From NCBI GenBank assembly GCA_035532935.1, contig DATKQE010000031.1:1-64000 (forward strand): a stretch of DNA of 64,000 nucleotides. Direction: 5' to 3'. The position numbers were made by a program, and so were the translations under genes. Within the stretch, counting starts at the first letter, position 1, and every line of letters begins with the position of its first letter. This DNA comes from DATJLY01 sp035532935 (GTDB lineage: Bacteria; Pseudomonadota; Alphaproteobacteria; ATCC43930; CGMCC-115725). Below the pieces are notes generated by a model, which worked only from the letters and a program-made list of their open reading frames with translations, had not been told where the DNA came from and ran no database searches. Below, in pieces: positions 34,135-42,578 of the stretch.

Positions 34135-34419
34135 GGGCGAGATGTGGTCCTTCCCCCGGGCGCGGCCAAGACGCAGGCCGGTCCGCCCGCCGCCGATTTA
34201 GCCCGCGGCGGCGCGAACTGTAAAGTTCGCCCGCCGCAGACCGTCGCGACATCGCAGGGAAAGCCTTCGGGAAAAGCCGTCGAACCCGTCAACCGGATCG
34301 CCGCGCATGGCGGCGTGCGGCGCGGCCGAGATGTCCGACACGCGCCGGACGCCTCGGCCCTGGCCACCGCATCACCGGCCGCTTGCCGCGCCGCCGTCGG
34401 GCGGGTCAGCGCTCCCTGT

Positions 34420-35490
34420 TCATTCCTCGGCGGCGGCGTCGGTGCCGGCCGCCATCATCGCATCGGCGACGAGACCGGCATTGCCGCGGATGGCGCGCTC
34501 GATCTGCTCGGCGATATCGGCATGGTCCTTGAGAAAGGCCTTGGCGTTCTCGCGGCCCTGGCCGATACGCTGGCCGTCATGCGAGAACCACGAGCCCGAT
34601 TTCTCGACCACCCCGGCCTGCAGGCCGAGATCCAGGAGTTCGCCGCGCTTCGAGATGCCCTCGCCGTACATGATGTCGAACTCGACCACCTTGAACGGCG
34701 GCGCCATCTTGTTCTTGACCACCTTGACGCGGGTCTGGTTGCCGATGGTCTGTTCGCGCTCCTTGATCGCGCCGATGCGGCGGATGTCGAGCCGCACCGA
34801 GGCGTAGAACTTGAGCGCGTGGCCGCCGGTCGTGGTCTCGGGATTGCCGAACATGACGCCGATCTTCATGCGGATCTGATTGATGAAGATCACCATCGAG
34901 CGCGACTTGGAGATGGAACCGGTAAGCTTGCGTAGCGCCTGGCTCATCAGGCGCGCGTGCAGCCCCATATGGTTGTCGCCCATCTCGCCCTCGAGTTCGG
35001 CGCGCGGCACCAGCGCCGCGACCGAATCGACCACCAGGACGTCGATGGCGCCCGAGCGCACCAGCGTGTCGGCGATCTCGAGTGCCTGTTCGCCGGCATC
35101 GGGCTGGGAGATGAGCAGTTCGTCGATATTGACGCCGAGCTTGCGCGCATAGGCGGGGTCGAGGGCGTGCTCGGCGTCGATGAAGGCGCAGGTGCCGCCG
35201 GCGCGCTGCGCCTCGGCAAGGACATGGAGCGCGAGCGTGGTCTTGCCCGAGCTTTCCGGCCCGTAGATTTCGACGATGCGGCCGCGCGGCAGGCCGCCGA
35301 TCCCAAGCGCGATGTCAAGGCCGAGCGAGCCCGTCGAAATGACCTCGGACTCGGTCGCCGCCTCGCGCGAGCCGAGCTTCATGATCGAGCCCTTGCCGAA
35401 GGACCGTTCGATCTGGCCCAAGGCGGCGTCCAAAGCCTTCTGCTTGTCCACGGTTTCCTTGTCCATTAGACGCAACGCGGTCACCGACAT
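34420..35490 (-). CDS. recA: Recombinase RecA
   Basis: This 356-residue recombinase promotes strand exchange and LexA self-cleavage. Walker A is GPESSGKTT, followed by FIDAEHALDPAYARKLGVN, Walker B VLVVDSVAALVPRAE, the L1 loop region MGLHARLMSQALRKLTG and L2 FGNPETTTGGHALKFYAS. The C-terminus is acidic/Ala-rich. Promoter and possible LexA sites lie at 35539-35581. The 285-bp gap to alaS (34135-34419) shows no gene or RNA I can recognise. Confidence 0.97.
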   Translation of the reverse strand: MSVTALRLMDKETVDKQKALDAALGQIERSFGKGSIMKLGSREAATESEVISTGSLGLDIALGIGGLPRGRIVEIYGPESSGKTTLALHVLAEAQRAGGTCAFIDAEHALDPAYARKLGVNIDELLISQPDAGEQALEIADTLVRSGAIDVLVVDSVAALVPRAELEGEMGDNHMGLHARLMSQALRKLTGSISKSRSMVIFINQIRMKIGVMFGNPETTTGGHALKFYASVRLDIRRIGAIKEREQTIGNQTRVKVVKNKMAPPFKVVEFDIMYGEGISKRGELLDLGLQAGVVEKSGSWFSHDGQRIGQGRENAKAFLKDHADIAEQIERAIRGNAGLVADAMMAAGTDAAAEE

Positions 35491-35538
35491 CCCGCACCTC
35501 CCTTATTCCATAGGGGCCATGGGCTTGCAATGCGGGCC

Positions 35539-35581
35539 ATTGTGCATGGTTTGTTCCGAATTGCAAGTACCACTTTTGTTC
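35539..35581 (-). promoter_or_regulatory. recA promoter with two imperfect LexA-type boxes
   Basis: On the minus strand TTGCAA (35566-35561) and CACAAT (35544-35539) are 16 bp apart. Two copies of the alphaproteobacterial SOS box GTTC-N7-GTTC, each with one mismatch, overlap it: GTAC-N7-GTTC at 35567-35581 and GTGC-N7-GTTC at 35542-35556 (plus-strand reading). The second lies between -35 and -10, an ideal repressor site. Confidence 0.5.
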
Positions 35582-35606
35582 TAAGCGCGAGGCGAGCCCG
35601 CTCCCC

Positions 35607-38168
35607 CTATGCTCCGCCAGCGAGCATGACCTCCTTCACCTTGCCGGCAAGCTGCTTCAGGCTGAAGGGCTTGGGCAGGAAATGGATGTCGCTGTCGTTG
35701 CCGAGACGGTTGCGGAAGGCGTCTTCGGCATAGCCCGAGATGAAGATCACCTTCATCTCCGGATGGAGGCGGCGCACCTCCTTGATCAGGCTCGGCCCGT
35801 CCATGCGCGGCATCACCACGTCGGAGATAAGGAGGTCGATGCGCTCCTGCCCGGCGGTGATGATGTCGAGGGCGGCCTCGCCGCTGCGCGCCTCGACCAC
35901 CTTGTAGCCCTTGTTGCGCAGCGCCCGCGCGCTGAACAGCCGCACCGGGTCCTCGTCCTCGACCAGGAGCACCGTGCCCGCGCCGGTGAGGTCGCGCCCG
36001 GCCTGCGCCTCGCCGCTTTCGGTGCGAACCGCCGCGCCCGCTTCTTCCGCCGCCGCGCCCTCGAGACGCGGCAGCAGAATGACGAAGGCCGCGCCCTGCG
36101 CCGGCTCGCTTTCCACGAAGATGAACCCGCCGGTCTGCTTGACGATGCCGTAGACAGTTGAAAGCCCGAGCCCGGTTCCCGATCCCACCTCCTTGGTCGA
36201 AAAAAACGGCTCGAAGATGCGTTCGAGGTTCTCCTTGGGGATGCCGATCCCGGTGTCGCGCACCTCGATCTGGACATAGGCGCCGGGTGTGATCAGCTCG
36301 TGGCCGCGCCGCAGCGGTGCGTCGAAGGCGACATTGGCGGTGCGGATGGTGAGCGTGCCGCCGGCAGCCATGGCGTCGCGGGCGTTGACGGCCAGATTGA
36401 TGATCACCTGCTCGAGCTGCCCCTGGTCCACCTTGACCCGGCCGAGGTCGCGGCCATGGACGACCTTGAGCTCGATGTTCTCGCCGATGAGGCGGCGCAA
36501 GAGGTGCGACAGCTCGGCCAGCACGTCGGTAATGCTGAGGATACGCGGCTGCAGGCTCTGCTGCCGCGAGAACGCCAGGAGCTGGCGGACGAGATTGGCG
36601 GCGCGGTTGGCGTTCTGCTTGATCTGCATGATGTCGGCGAAGGCGGGATCGCCGAGCCGAAAGCGCAGCAGCAGGAGATCGCAGAAGCCGATCATGGCCG
36701 TCAGCAAGTTGTTGAAATCATGCGCCACGCCGCCGGCGAGCTGGCCCACCGCCTGCATCTTCTGCGACTGGGCAAATTGCGCCTCGAGGCTCTTCTGCTC
36801 GGTGGTGTCGATGAAATGGAGGATGAGGCCGCCGGCGCCGTCCTCGGCCCCTTCGAGCCGGCTGACAAACACCGCCGCGCTCTTGTCGCGGGCGCCGTGC
36901 AGCCGGATCTCGACCCCTCCCGCGACCGGCGTGCCCGCGGCCGCGGCGGCGATCGGAGCCGCCAGCGCGGCGGCGTCCGCGGCGTCGAGCAGGCTCACCA
37001 CGGTCTTGCCGATCAGTTCCGATGGCGCGAAGCCGAACAGTTCGCACAGCGCCCGGTTCGCCTCTTCGAGCCGCCCGTCGCGGTCGACGAGCGCGATCCC
37101 GACCGGTGCATTGGCGAAAAACCGGCGGAATCGCTGGCGCGACAGGCGCAGCGCCTCCTCCCATTCGCGCTCGCGCGTCAGGTCTTGAACCACCGAGCGC
37201 GTGCGCAGCGCCGCCGCGTCGCGCACCACGCTCTGGGTGACGCGGGCGTTGAGGACGCGTCCCTGACGCCCGCGCAGCACGACCTCGCCTCGGGACTCGC
37301 CCTCGCTGCCCTCGAACGGGGCGTGCGCGGGCGTGCCGGGCGGCGCCGGCGCGGCCAAGAATTCCTCTAGCCGCGCGCCGCTCTCGACCAGCGCGCCGGC
37401 ATCGGCGCCCAGCCATTCCGCCAGCGCCTGGTTGACGAAGCGGAACCGCCCGTCGCCATCGACCGAATAAAACCCGATCGGCGCATGGTCGATGAAGTCG
37501 GCGAGCTTCGCCTGCTCGTCGTGGATCACCTGCTCCATCTCGTGGCGGGCGGTGATGTCGGCGAAGCGCCACAGCGTATGGCCGTCCTGCCCGGACAGGC
37601 GATGCGCCGCGACCGCGAGCCACGATGGCGACGCGCCGCCGCTGGCCAGTGCGATCTGGCCGGCGGCCGCGCCGCTCGCCGCCACGTCGCGCCCGAGCCG
37701 GGCGAATTCCCGCGCCGCTTCCTCGTCATGCGCGAGGCGCTGCGCCAGCGACTCGAGCGGCCGGCGGCCGGCGCCGAAGCGGTGCCCGAAGGCGGCATTG
37801 GCATAGGCGGCGGTGCCGTCGGGCGCGACGAGGAGATGGGCGTCGTCGGAGGATTCGAGCGCGCTGTTCAGCAGCGCCAACCGGTCCGCCAGCCGACCGA
37901 CGGCGACACGCGCCACCACGGCCGCGCCGCCGCAGGCGAGCGCCAGCGCCGCCAGCGTCAGCGCCGCCAGCCGAACCGCCGCATAGGCGCCAACCCCGGC
38001 AAGCGAGACGACCGCCAGCGCCAGCGCCGCCAGCGCGATCACCGTGGAAGCGGCGCCGAGCCCGACGACCCAGCCCGGCACGTAGGCGCTCGCCGCCGGC
38101 GCCGTTTCGGTCGCGGCGGCGATGCTCGCCATCGCCGACCGCTCGCGGTCATAGGGCATGTCCATCAC
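35607..38168 (-). CDS. cckA: Hybrid sensor histidine kinase CckA
   Basis: This 853-residue hybrid kinase controls CtrA through the phosphotransferase ChpT. Two membrane helices (residues about 30-90) precede PAS domains (ALLNSALESSDDAHLLVAPDG; DFIDHAPIGFYSVDGDG; FFANAPVGIALVDRDG). The HisKA domain has GGVAHDFNNLLTAMIGF with His483, then the ATPase domain (NLAVNARDAM, VRDTGIGIPKENL, GTGLGLSTVYGIVKQTGG), and a C-terminal receiver with DVVMPRMDG and Asp783. The HDFNN box and REC fusion are CckA hallmarks. It starts 18 bp after the flhB stop, so it is likely transcribed with the flagellar export genes. Confidence 0.92.
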   Translation of the reverse strand: MMDMPYDRERSAMASIAAATETAPAASAYVPGWVVGLGAASTVIALAALALAVVSLAGVGAYAAVRLAALTLAALALACGGAAVVARVAVGRLADRLALLNSALESSDDAHLLVAPDGTAAYANAAFGHRFGAGRRPLESLAQRLAHDEEAAREFARLGRDVAASGAAAGQIALASGGASPSWLAVAAHRLSGQDGHTLWRFADITARHEMEQVIHDEQAKLADFIDHAPIGFYSVDGDGRFRFVNQALAEWLGADAGALVESGARLEEFLAAPAPPGTPAHAPFEGSEGESRGEVVLRGRQGRVLNARVTQSVVRDAAALRTRSVVQDLTREREWEEALRLSRQRFRRFFANAPVGIALVDRDGRLEEANRALCELFGFAPSELIGKTVVSLLDAADAAALAAPIAAAAAGTPVAGGVEIRLHGARDKSAAVFVSRLEGAEDGAGGLILHFIDTTEQKSLEAQFAQSQKMQAVGQLAGGVAHDFNNLLTAMIGFCDLLLLRFRLGDPAFADIMQIKQNANRAANLVRQLLAFSRQQSLQPRILSITDVLAELSHLLRRLIGENIELKVVHGRDLGRVKVDQGQLEQVIINLAVNARDAMAAGGTLTIRTANVAFDAPLRRGHELITPGAYVQIEVRDTGIGIPKENLERIFEPFFSTKEVGSGTGLGLSTVYGIVKQTGGFIFVESEPAQGAAFVILLPRLEGAAAEEAGAAVRTESGEAQAGRDLTGAGTVLLVEDEDPVRLFSARALRNKGYKVVEARSGEAALDIITAGQERIDLLISDVVMPRMDGPSLIKEVRRLHPEMKVIFISGYAEDAFRNRLGNDSDIHFLPKPFSLKQLAGKVKEVMLAGGA

Positions 38169-38186
38169 CTCAATTTACCATAGGCA

Positions 38187-39260
38187 TTAGGTCGGCGGCC
38201 GGATTTTGCCCTTGAGGCGGAAGACGTAGCCGATGACCTCGGCCACCGCCTTGTAGTGCTCGGGCGGAATCTCGCGGTCGAGTTCGACGCTGGCATAGAG
38301 CGCGCGCGCGAGCGGCGGATTCTCCATCACCGGCACGCCGTTCTCGGTGGCGATGTCGCGGATGCGCTGCGCGATCAGATCGGCGCCCTTGGCGACGACG
38401 CGCGGCGCGCCGGATTCACCCATCTCGTATTTCAGCGCGACCGCGAAATGGGTCGGATTGGTGATCACGACCGACGCGCCTGGCACCGCCGCCATCATGC
38501 GCCGACGCGCGCGCTCGGTGCGGATCTGCCGCAGTCGCGCCTTGATCAGCGGGTCGCCGTCGGATTGCTTCAGCTCGTCCTTGACCTCGCGCCGCGTCAT
38601 CCGCAGCGACCGCAAGAGCGACAGCCGCTGATAGACGTAGTCGGCGCCGGCGAGCACCGTCAGCACCGACAGCACGCCCAGCAGCAGGCGCAGCACCAGT
38701 CGCTCGATCTCGGCCGGCAGGTCCTCGGGCGCCAGCCCCAGCAGCGGCACGCGCATGATTTCGCCGCGCAGCATTGTGGCCGCCACCGTCCCCACCAGCA
38801 CCATCTTGGCCAGGCTCTTGAGCGTCTCGACCAGGGAGCGGAACGAGAACAGCCGCCCGAATCCCGCCAGCGGCGAAACCCGCGACACATCGAAGCCGAG
38901 CTTGTCGGTGGCGAAGACGAAGCCGATCTGCGCCAACGTCCCCGCCGCCGCCGCCGCCGTGAGCAGCAGCATCGGCAACACGAACGCCGCCATCACCGCG
39001 CGAAGATCGGCCACGACCGCCGGCCACAAGATGCCGTCGGCCGAAAGAAAGCGCGTCGGATCGACGAACGCGCCCAGGAGCCCAACGAGCGAATGGCCGA
39101 TCGCCGGCGCGAGGAAGATGACAATGATGCCGCTCGTCGCGAGCAGGAACCAGGTGTTGATCTCGCGCGACTGGGCGACCTGGCCCTCGTCGCGCGCACG
39201 CTGCAGCCGACGTTGCGATGGCTCTTCTGTTTTTTGGCCGCCGTCGGATTCCTGGGCCAT
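38187..39260 (-). CDS. flhB: Flagellar export apparatus protein FlhB
   Basis: This 357-residue inner-membrane protein is the substrate-specificity switch of flagellar export. It has four membrane helices after a polar N-terminus (TEEPSQRRLQRARDEGQVAQSR) and a cytoplasmic C-domain with the autocleavage site NPTH at residues 268-271 (VVITNPTHFAVALKYE). The flgB-flgC-fliE-fliQ-fliR-flhB order is a standard alphaproteobacterial one; the gene begins 3 bp after fliR. Confidence 0.96.
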   Translation of the reverse strand: MAQESDGGQKTEEPSQRRLQRARDEGQVAQSREINTWFLLATSGIIVIFLAPAIGHSLVGLLGAFVDPTRFLSADGILWPAVVADLRAVMAAFVLPMLLLTAAAAAGTLAQIGFVFATDKLGFDVSRVSPLAGFGRLFSFRSLVETLKSLAKMVLVGTVAATMLRGEIMRVPLLGLAPEDLPAEIERLVLRLLLGVLSVLTVLAGADYVYQRLSLLRSLRMTRREVKDELKQSDGDPLIKARLRQIRTERARRRMMAAVPGASVVITNPTHFAVALKYEMGESGAPRVVAKGADLIAQRIRDIATENGVPVMENPPLARALYASVELDREIPPEHYKAVAEVIGYVFRLKGKIRPPT

Positions 39261-39263
39261 CGC

Positions 39264-40031
39264 TCAATGCCCGGCGAGGAACGCGAACTGACGCACGAAT
39301 TCGTCGAGGAACCAACGCATCCCCGTCACCAGCACGGCGGCGAAGACGAACAGCCCGGCGATGATCTGCAACGGCTGCGCGATGAACATCACCTGCAATT
39401 GCGGCACCATCCGCGCGACCAGGCCGAGCGCCAGGAAGAACACCAGCCCCAGCACGATGAATGGCGATGCGATCTCGATGCCGAGCCGGAACGAGCCGGC
39501 GACGACATGCGCCACCGCGTTGGAGAAATCGCCCAGCGGCGGCAGCGCGCCCGGCGTAAACACCGCGTAGCTCTCGACCGCGGCCCGCAGCAGCATCTGA
39601 TAAAGATTGGTGACGAAGATCAGCACGATCCCCAGCATCCCGAGGAGCGCGCTCGGCAGCGGGCTGTCGCTCTGATCGCCGAGCGGGTTGAACATGGCGG
39701 CGGCGGAGAGCCCCAATTGCAGCGAGACGACCGTGCCCGCGGTCTCGAGCGCGCCGACCAGGATCCGGGCCACGGTGCCGATGAAGGCGCCGATGGCCAC
39801 CTCGCCGCCGACGATGACCGCCAGTCGCGCCGGGCTCGACGGCAGCGGCGGCAGCACCGGCAACAGCACCGGCGTCAGCAGCGCCGCCATGAACAGGGCG
39901 AGAAGAAGGCGATAGCGCTGCGGCACGAACACCTCGCCGAAGCCCGGCATCAGCATCATCATCGTCCCGATGCGGGAGAAGATGAGGAAGGCTGCATAGA
40001 GATTGGTCGGCAGGAATTCCGTGAGCGGCAC
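39264..40031 (-). CDS. fliR: Flagellar biosynthetic protein FliR
   Basis: This 255-residue polytopic protein is a core subunit of the FliPQR export gate. Six or so hydrophobic segments are present, with the conserved FLIFSRIGTMMMLMPGFGEVFVPQRYR near the N-terminus and GLSAAAMFNPLGDQSDSPL in the middle. It lies 33 bp after fliQ and 3 bp before flhB. Confidence 0.94.
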   Translation of the reverse strand: MPLTEFLPTNLYAAFLIFSRIGTMMMLMPGFGEVFVPQRYRLLLALFMAALLTPVLLPVLPPLPSSPARLAVIVGGEVAIGAFIGTVARILVGALETAGTVVSLQLGLSAAAMFNPLGDQSDSPLPSALLGMLGIVLIFVTNLYQMLLRAAVESYAVFTPGALPPLGDFSNAVAHVVAGSFRLGIEIASPFIVLGLVFFLALGLVARMVPQLQVMFIAQPLQIIAGLFVFAAVLVTGMRWFLDEFVRQFAFLAGH

Positions 40032-40064
40032 GTGCCGTCCCCTCCTCGTCGCCGCGCGCCGCCG

Positions 40065-40328
40065 CTACCCGGAGATGATCCGGTCCATCAGCGATTGGGT
40101 GAAGGTCGTCAGCGTCGAAAGCATGAACGGCATGAAGAGCATGAGCGACAGCAGGATGACGAGCATCTTCGGCACGAAGGTCAGCGTCATCTCCTGGATC
40201 TGCGTCAGCGCCTGAAGGAAGGCGATGGCAAGACCGACGACGAGCGCGAGCAGCATCGCCGGCGCGCCGAGCTTGATCGCGACGATGATCGCCTCGCGGC
40301 CGATCCCGATGGCTTCGTTGGCGCTCAC
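40065..40328 (-). CDS. fliQ: Flagellar biosynthetic protein FliQ
   Basis: This 87-residue protein has two membrane helices and the family pattern REAIIVAIKLGAPAMLLALVVGLAIAFLQALTQIQEMTLTFVPK. It is part of the export gate with FliP and FliR. It starts 3 bp after fliE. Confidence 0.95.
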   Translation of the reverse strand: MSANEAIGIGREAIIVAIKLGAPAMLLALVVGLAIAFLQALTQIQEMTLTFVPKMLVILLSLMLFMPFMLSTLTTFTQSLMDRIISG

Positions 40329-40331
40329 GGC

Positions 40332-40643
40332 TCAGATCGGCATGCGCATGATGTCCTGGTAGGCCTGCACGACGCGGTCGCGCACGGCCACCACCGTCTG
40401 CACCGCCACCTGGGCGTTGGAGACGGCTTCGGTCACCTGGGTAAGATCGGCCTTGCCTGCGGCCGCCTGCAGCGACGCCTGCTCGCCTTTGGCGATGGTA
40501 TCCACCACGCCGTTGGCGGCGTTGCGGACGAGATCGCCGAAACTCGAGCCCGCGCCCGAGGACGCGCCGGTTCCACCCGCCTCCGCCATGCGCCCGGCAT
40601 TGGCGTAGGCATTGACAGCATCCATGACATTGACCGTCGTCAT
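40332..40643 (-). CDS. fliE: Flagellar hook-basal body complex protein FliE
   Basis: This 103-residue protein links the MS ring to the rod. It has the usual SSFGDLVRNAANGVVDTIAKGEQASLQAAAGKADLTQVTEAVSNAQVAVQTVVAVRDRVVQAYQDIMRMPI pattern, of which the C-terminal AYQDIMRMPI is the clearest mark. It lies 17 bp after flgC. Confidence 0.94.
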   Translation of the reverse strand: MTTVNVMDAVNAYANAGRMAEAGGTGASSGAGSSFGDLVRNAANGVVDTIAKGEQASLQAAAGKADLTQVTEAVSNAQVAVQTVVAVRDRVVQAYQDIMRMPI

Positions 40644-40660
40644 CGTCGTTCCTTTCGCAA

Positions 40661-41071
40661 TCAGCCGTGCAGCAAGTCGATGGTACGACTCACCATCGAC
40701 TTGACGGCATCGATGACATTGAGATTGGCGTCGTAGCTGCGCTGCGCTTCGCGCATGTCCAGAAGCTCGGTGACCGGATCGACGTTGGGCATGAGCACAT
40801 AGCCATCGGCGTCGGCCGCCGGATGGCCGGGCTCGTATTTCGTGCCGAAGGCGCCGCCCGCGGCAATGACGCTCCCGACCTTTACCTGATCCACCCCGAG
40901 GGTGCGGTTGAAGACGTCACGGAAGGTTACGACCTGGCGCCGATAGGGCGTGCCGCCGGGCGTGCTTGCGGTCGAATCCGCGTTGGCAAGATTCTCGGCG
41001 ATGACCTTGAGCCTGGCGCTCTGCGCCGTCATACCGGAATAGGCGATGTCGAGCGGTGTGTTGAAATCCAT
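40661..41071 (-). CDS. flgC: Flagellar proximal rod protein FlgC
   Basis: This 136-residue rod protein begins with the N-terminal rod motif IAYSGMTAQSARLKVIAENLANADST and ends with EAQRSYDANLNVIDAVKSMVSRTIDLL, both typical of FlgC. It begins 17 bp after flgB. Confidence 0.95.
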   Translation of the reverse strand: MDFNTPLDIAYSGMTAQSARLKVIAENLANADSTASTPGGTPYRRQVVTFRDVFNRTLGVDQVKVGSVIAAGGAFGTKYEPGHPAADADGYVLMPNVDPVTELLDMREAQRSYDANLNVIDAVKSMVSRTIDLLHG

Positions 41072-41088
41072 CGTCGCCTCTGCGCCGC

Positions 41089-41481
41089 TCAGGAGTTCCC
41101 GATCACGGTCTTGATGATATTGAGATTGGCGCGATAGACCGTCGTTGTCAGCGCGAAGTCGTTGGCGGTCTCCGACACCTTCATCATCTCCTCCTCGAGC
41201 GAGACGCCGTTGCCGTCGATCCCGCGGTCCGGAACCGACTCGGGCTGCGCCTGCGCGTTCACATTGCTCGATATCGCGATGTGGTTGGGCTGCGTCGTCG
41301 TCAGGGTGAACGGCTTTTGGCCCTGCAACAGGCTTTTGAAATCGGGCGGCGGCAGATCGCGGGCGACATAGCCGGGCGTGTTGGCATTGGCCACATTTTC
41401 GGCCAGCACAGTCTGCCGGCTGCCGAGCCACGTCATGCGCTTGACCAGCGCGTCGAACAACGGAATGCCCATGAGATCCAT
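41089..41481 (-). CDS. flgB: Flagellar proximal rod protein FlgB
   Basis: This 130-residue protein has the N-terminal rod motif (VKRMTWLGSRQTVLAENVANANTPGYVARDL), the middle NGVSLEEEMMKVSETANDFALTT and the C-terminal YRANLNIIKTVIG. It is the first gene of the operon flgB to cckA. A CtrA-type box lies 52-66 bp upstream. Confidence 0.95.
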   Translation of the reverse strand: MDLMGIPLFDALVKRMTWLGSRQTVLAENVANANTPGYVARDLPPPDFKSLLQGQKPFTLTTTQPNHIAISSNVNAQAQPESVPDRGIDGNGVSLEEEMMKVSETANDFALTTTVYRANLNIIKTVIGNS

Positions 41482-41532
41482 GACCGTGCTCCGATGCGGT
41501 CCCGCGGGATCGTGATCTTCGGGTGACCAGCG

Positions 41533-41547
41533 TTAAGAACCGGTAAA
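41533..41547 (-). promoter_or_regulatory. CtrA-type box upstream of flgB, one mismatch
   Basis: Read toward flgB the site is TTTA-N7-TTAAC (plus strand TTAA-N7-TAAA); the CtrA consensus is TTAA-N7-TTAAC. It lies in the 181-bp gap between flgB and the divergent flhX-like gene, 52-66 bp from the flgB start. In Caulobacter, class II flagellar operons have CtrA boxes near -35. Confidence 0.45.
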
Positions 41548-41662
41548 GCTCGCGACTAATGCACGCTGCCCCCGCCGAAAGAGAGCGACCGTCGAAACCT
41601 CTCGTTAAGGATAACGGGACGAAGATCGCGTCGAACGCAGCACGGATAGAAAGTCCAGCGCC

Positions 41663-41962
41663 TTGCCGTCATCCTCCGACCGCTCGCCGCCGATCGCCGT
41701 CGCCCTCGAGTATGAACCGTTGCAGGACCAGGCGCCGCGGATCGTCGCCAGCGGTCGCGGCCCTATTGCCGAGCGCATCCTCGCGCTGGCGCGCGAGCAC
41801 GGCATCGCGGTCCGCGAGAACGCCGATCTCGCCGAAATGCTCGCGGCGGTAGCGCCGGGCGAGCACATTCCCGTCGCCGCCTTTGCCGTCGTCGCCGAAA
41901 TCCTGTTCTTCATTCTCAAGGCCGATGGCCGCCTGCCGGCGCCGGTGGAGCGCGGCCGGTGA
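41663..41962 (+). CDS. FlhB C-domain homologue (FlhX / EscU-YscU-HrcU family export switch-like protein)
   Basis: This 99-residue soluble protein equals the cytoplasmic C-domain of FlhB: IAVALEYEPLQDQAPRIVASGRGPIAERILALAREHGIAVRENADLAEML and the late VAEILFFIL. It lacks membrane helices and has no NPTH autocleavage site. Such stand-alone proteins (FlhX, YlqH) can replace the cleaved FlhB C-domain and are widespread. The start is a TTG, because no ATG or GTG is available between the upstream stop at 41612 and the homology. It is divergent from flgB and overlaps the next gene (GTGA). Confidence 0.82.
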   Translation: MPSSSDRSPPIAVALEYEPLQDQAPRIVASGRGPIAERILALAREHGIAVRENADLAEMLAAVAPGEHIPVAAFAVVAEILFFILKADGRLPAPVERGR

Positions 41963-42273
41963 CGGCGGCAGAGTCGATCGCCGCGCTCGCCGGCGTCGTC
42001 GCCAGCGTCCACGTCGCCACTGCCGAAGGGGCGTTGATCGACCTCAGCGGCCTCGAGGCCGAGGTCGGTGACGCCCTCGCCGCCGCCGCCGCCGCGCCGC
42101 ACTGCGAGCATGGTGCGCTCCGCGACGCGCTTGCACATCTCATTACCGAGCTCGATCAGCTCGCGGCGGTGCTCGTGCGCCGGCGTCATGCCGAGGCGCA
42201 GCAGCGCGCCGCTTCCGCCTATGGCGGCGCCGACGCCGCCGTCACGCGGCGGGCCTCGGACACACGCTCATGA
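41959..42273 (+). CDS. Hypothetical alanine-rich protein in the fliO-fliP operon
   Basis: This 104-residue cytoplasmic protein is mostly helical and very rich in Ala: an N-terminal VTAAESIAALAGVVASVHVA, an acidic middle (IDLSGLEAEVGDALAA) and a C-terminal helix (LITELDQLAAVLVRRRHAEAQQ). The form resembles small flagellar export chaperones such as FlgN or FliT, but I recognise no family. It overlaps both neighbours by 4 bp (GTGA and ATGA), so its synthesis is tied to the FlhB-like protein and FliO. Confidence 0.7.
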   Translation: MTAAESIAALAGVVASVHVATAEGALIDLSGLEAEVGDALAAAAAAPHCEHGALRDALAHLITELDQLAAVLVRRRHAEAQQRAASAYGGADAAVTRRASDTRS

Positions 42274-42578
42274 TCGCCGACAACTATTGGCGCTTCGTCC
42301 TTGCCCTGGCCGCGGTCGTCGCGCTCATCTTCGCCGTCGCCTGGGTGGCGCGCCGGCTCGGGTTGGGCGGGCGGCTCGTTTCCACCGGCGGCAAGCGGCG
42401 ACGGCTCGCGGTCGTCGAGGTGCTGCCGCTCGACGCCAAGCGCCGCCTCGTGCTGCTGCGCCGCGACGGTGCCGAGCATCTCATTCTGCTCGGTATCGGC
42501 GGCGATGTCGTGGTCGAGCGCGCGATCGGCGCGCCGGCGGCGGATGCCGTATTCACCTTGGAAAATCCCGTTTCATGA
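42270..42578 (+). CDS. fliO: Flagellar biosynthetic protein FliO
   Basis: This 102-residue protein has one N-terminal membrane helix (WRFVLALAAVVALIFAVAWVARRLG) and a small cytoplasmic domain with RLAVVEVLPLDAKRRLVLLRRDGAEHLILLG, which is the FliO pattern. FliO helps FliP assemble into the export gate. Start and stop overlap both neighbours by 4 bp. Confidence 0.88.
   Translation: MIADNYWRFVLALAAVVALIFAVAWVARRLGLGGRLVSTGGKRRRLAVVEVLPLDAKRRLVLLRRDGAEHLILLGIGGDVVVERAIGAPAADAVFTLENPVS

Noticed and set aside
31027..34935. 1,302-codon open frame on the plus strand
   Set aside because: It lies antisense to alaS and partly to recA, and its product is Arg/Ala/His-rich with no motif; a GC-rich shadow.
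38256..40736. 826-codon open frame on the plus strand
   Set aside because: It is antisense to flhB, fliR, fliQ and fliE, all of which have clear family motifs; the predicted product is His/Arg/Gln low-complexity.
41663..41962. FlhB-like gene as a truncated pseudogene
   Set aside because: It is complete as a stand-alone FlhB C-domain protein, overlaps its downstream neighbour for coupled translation and is of a known separate family.
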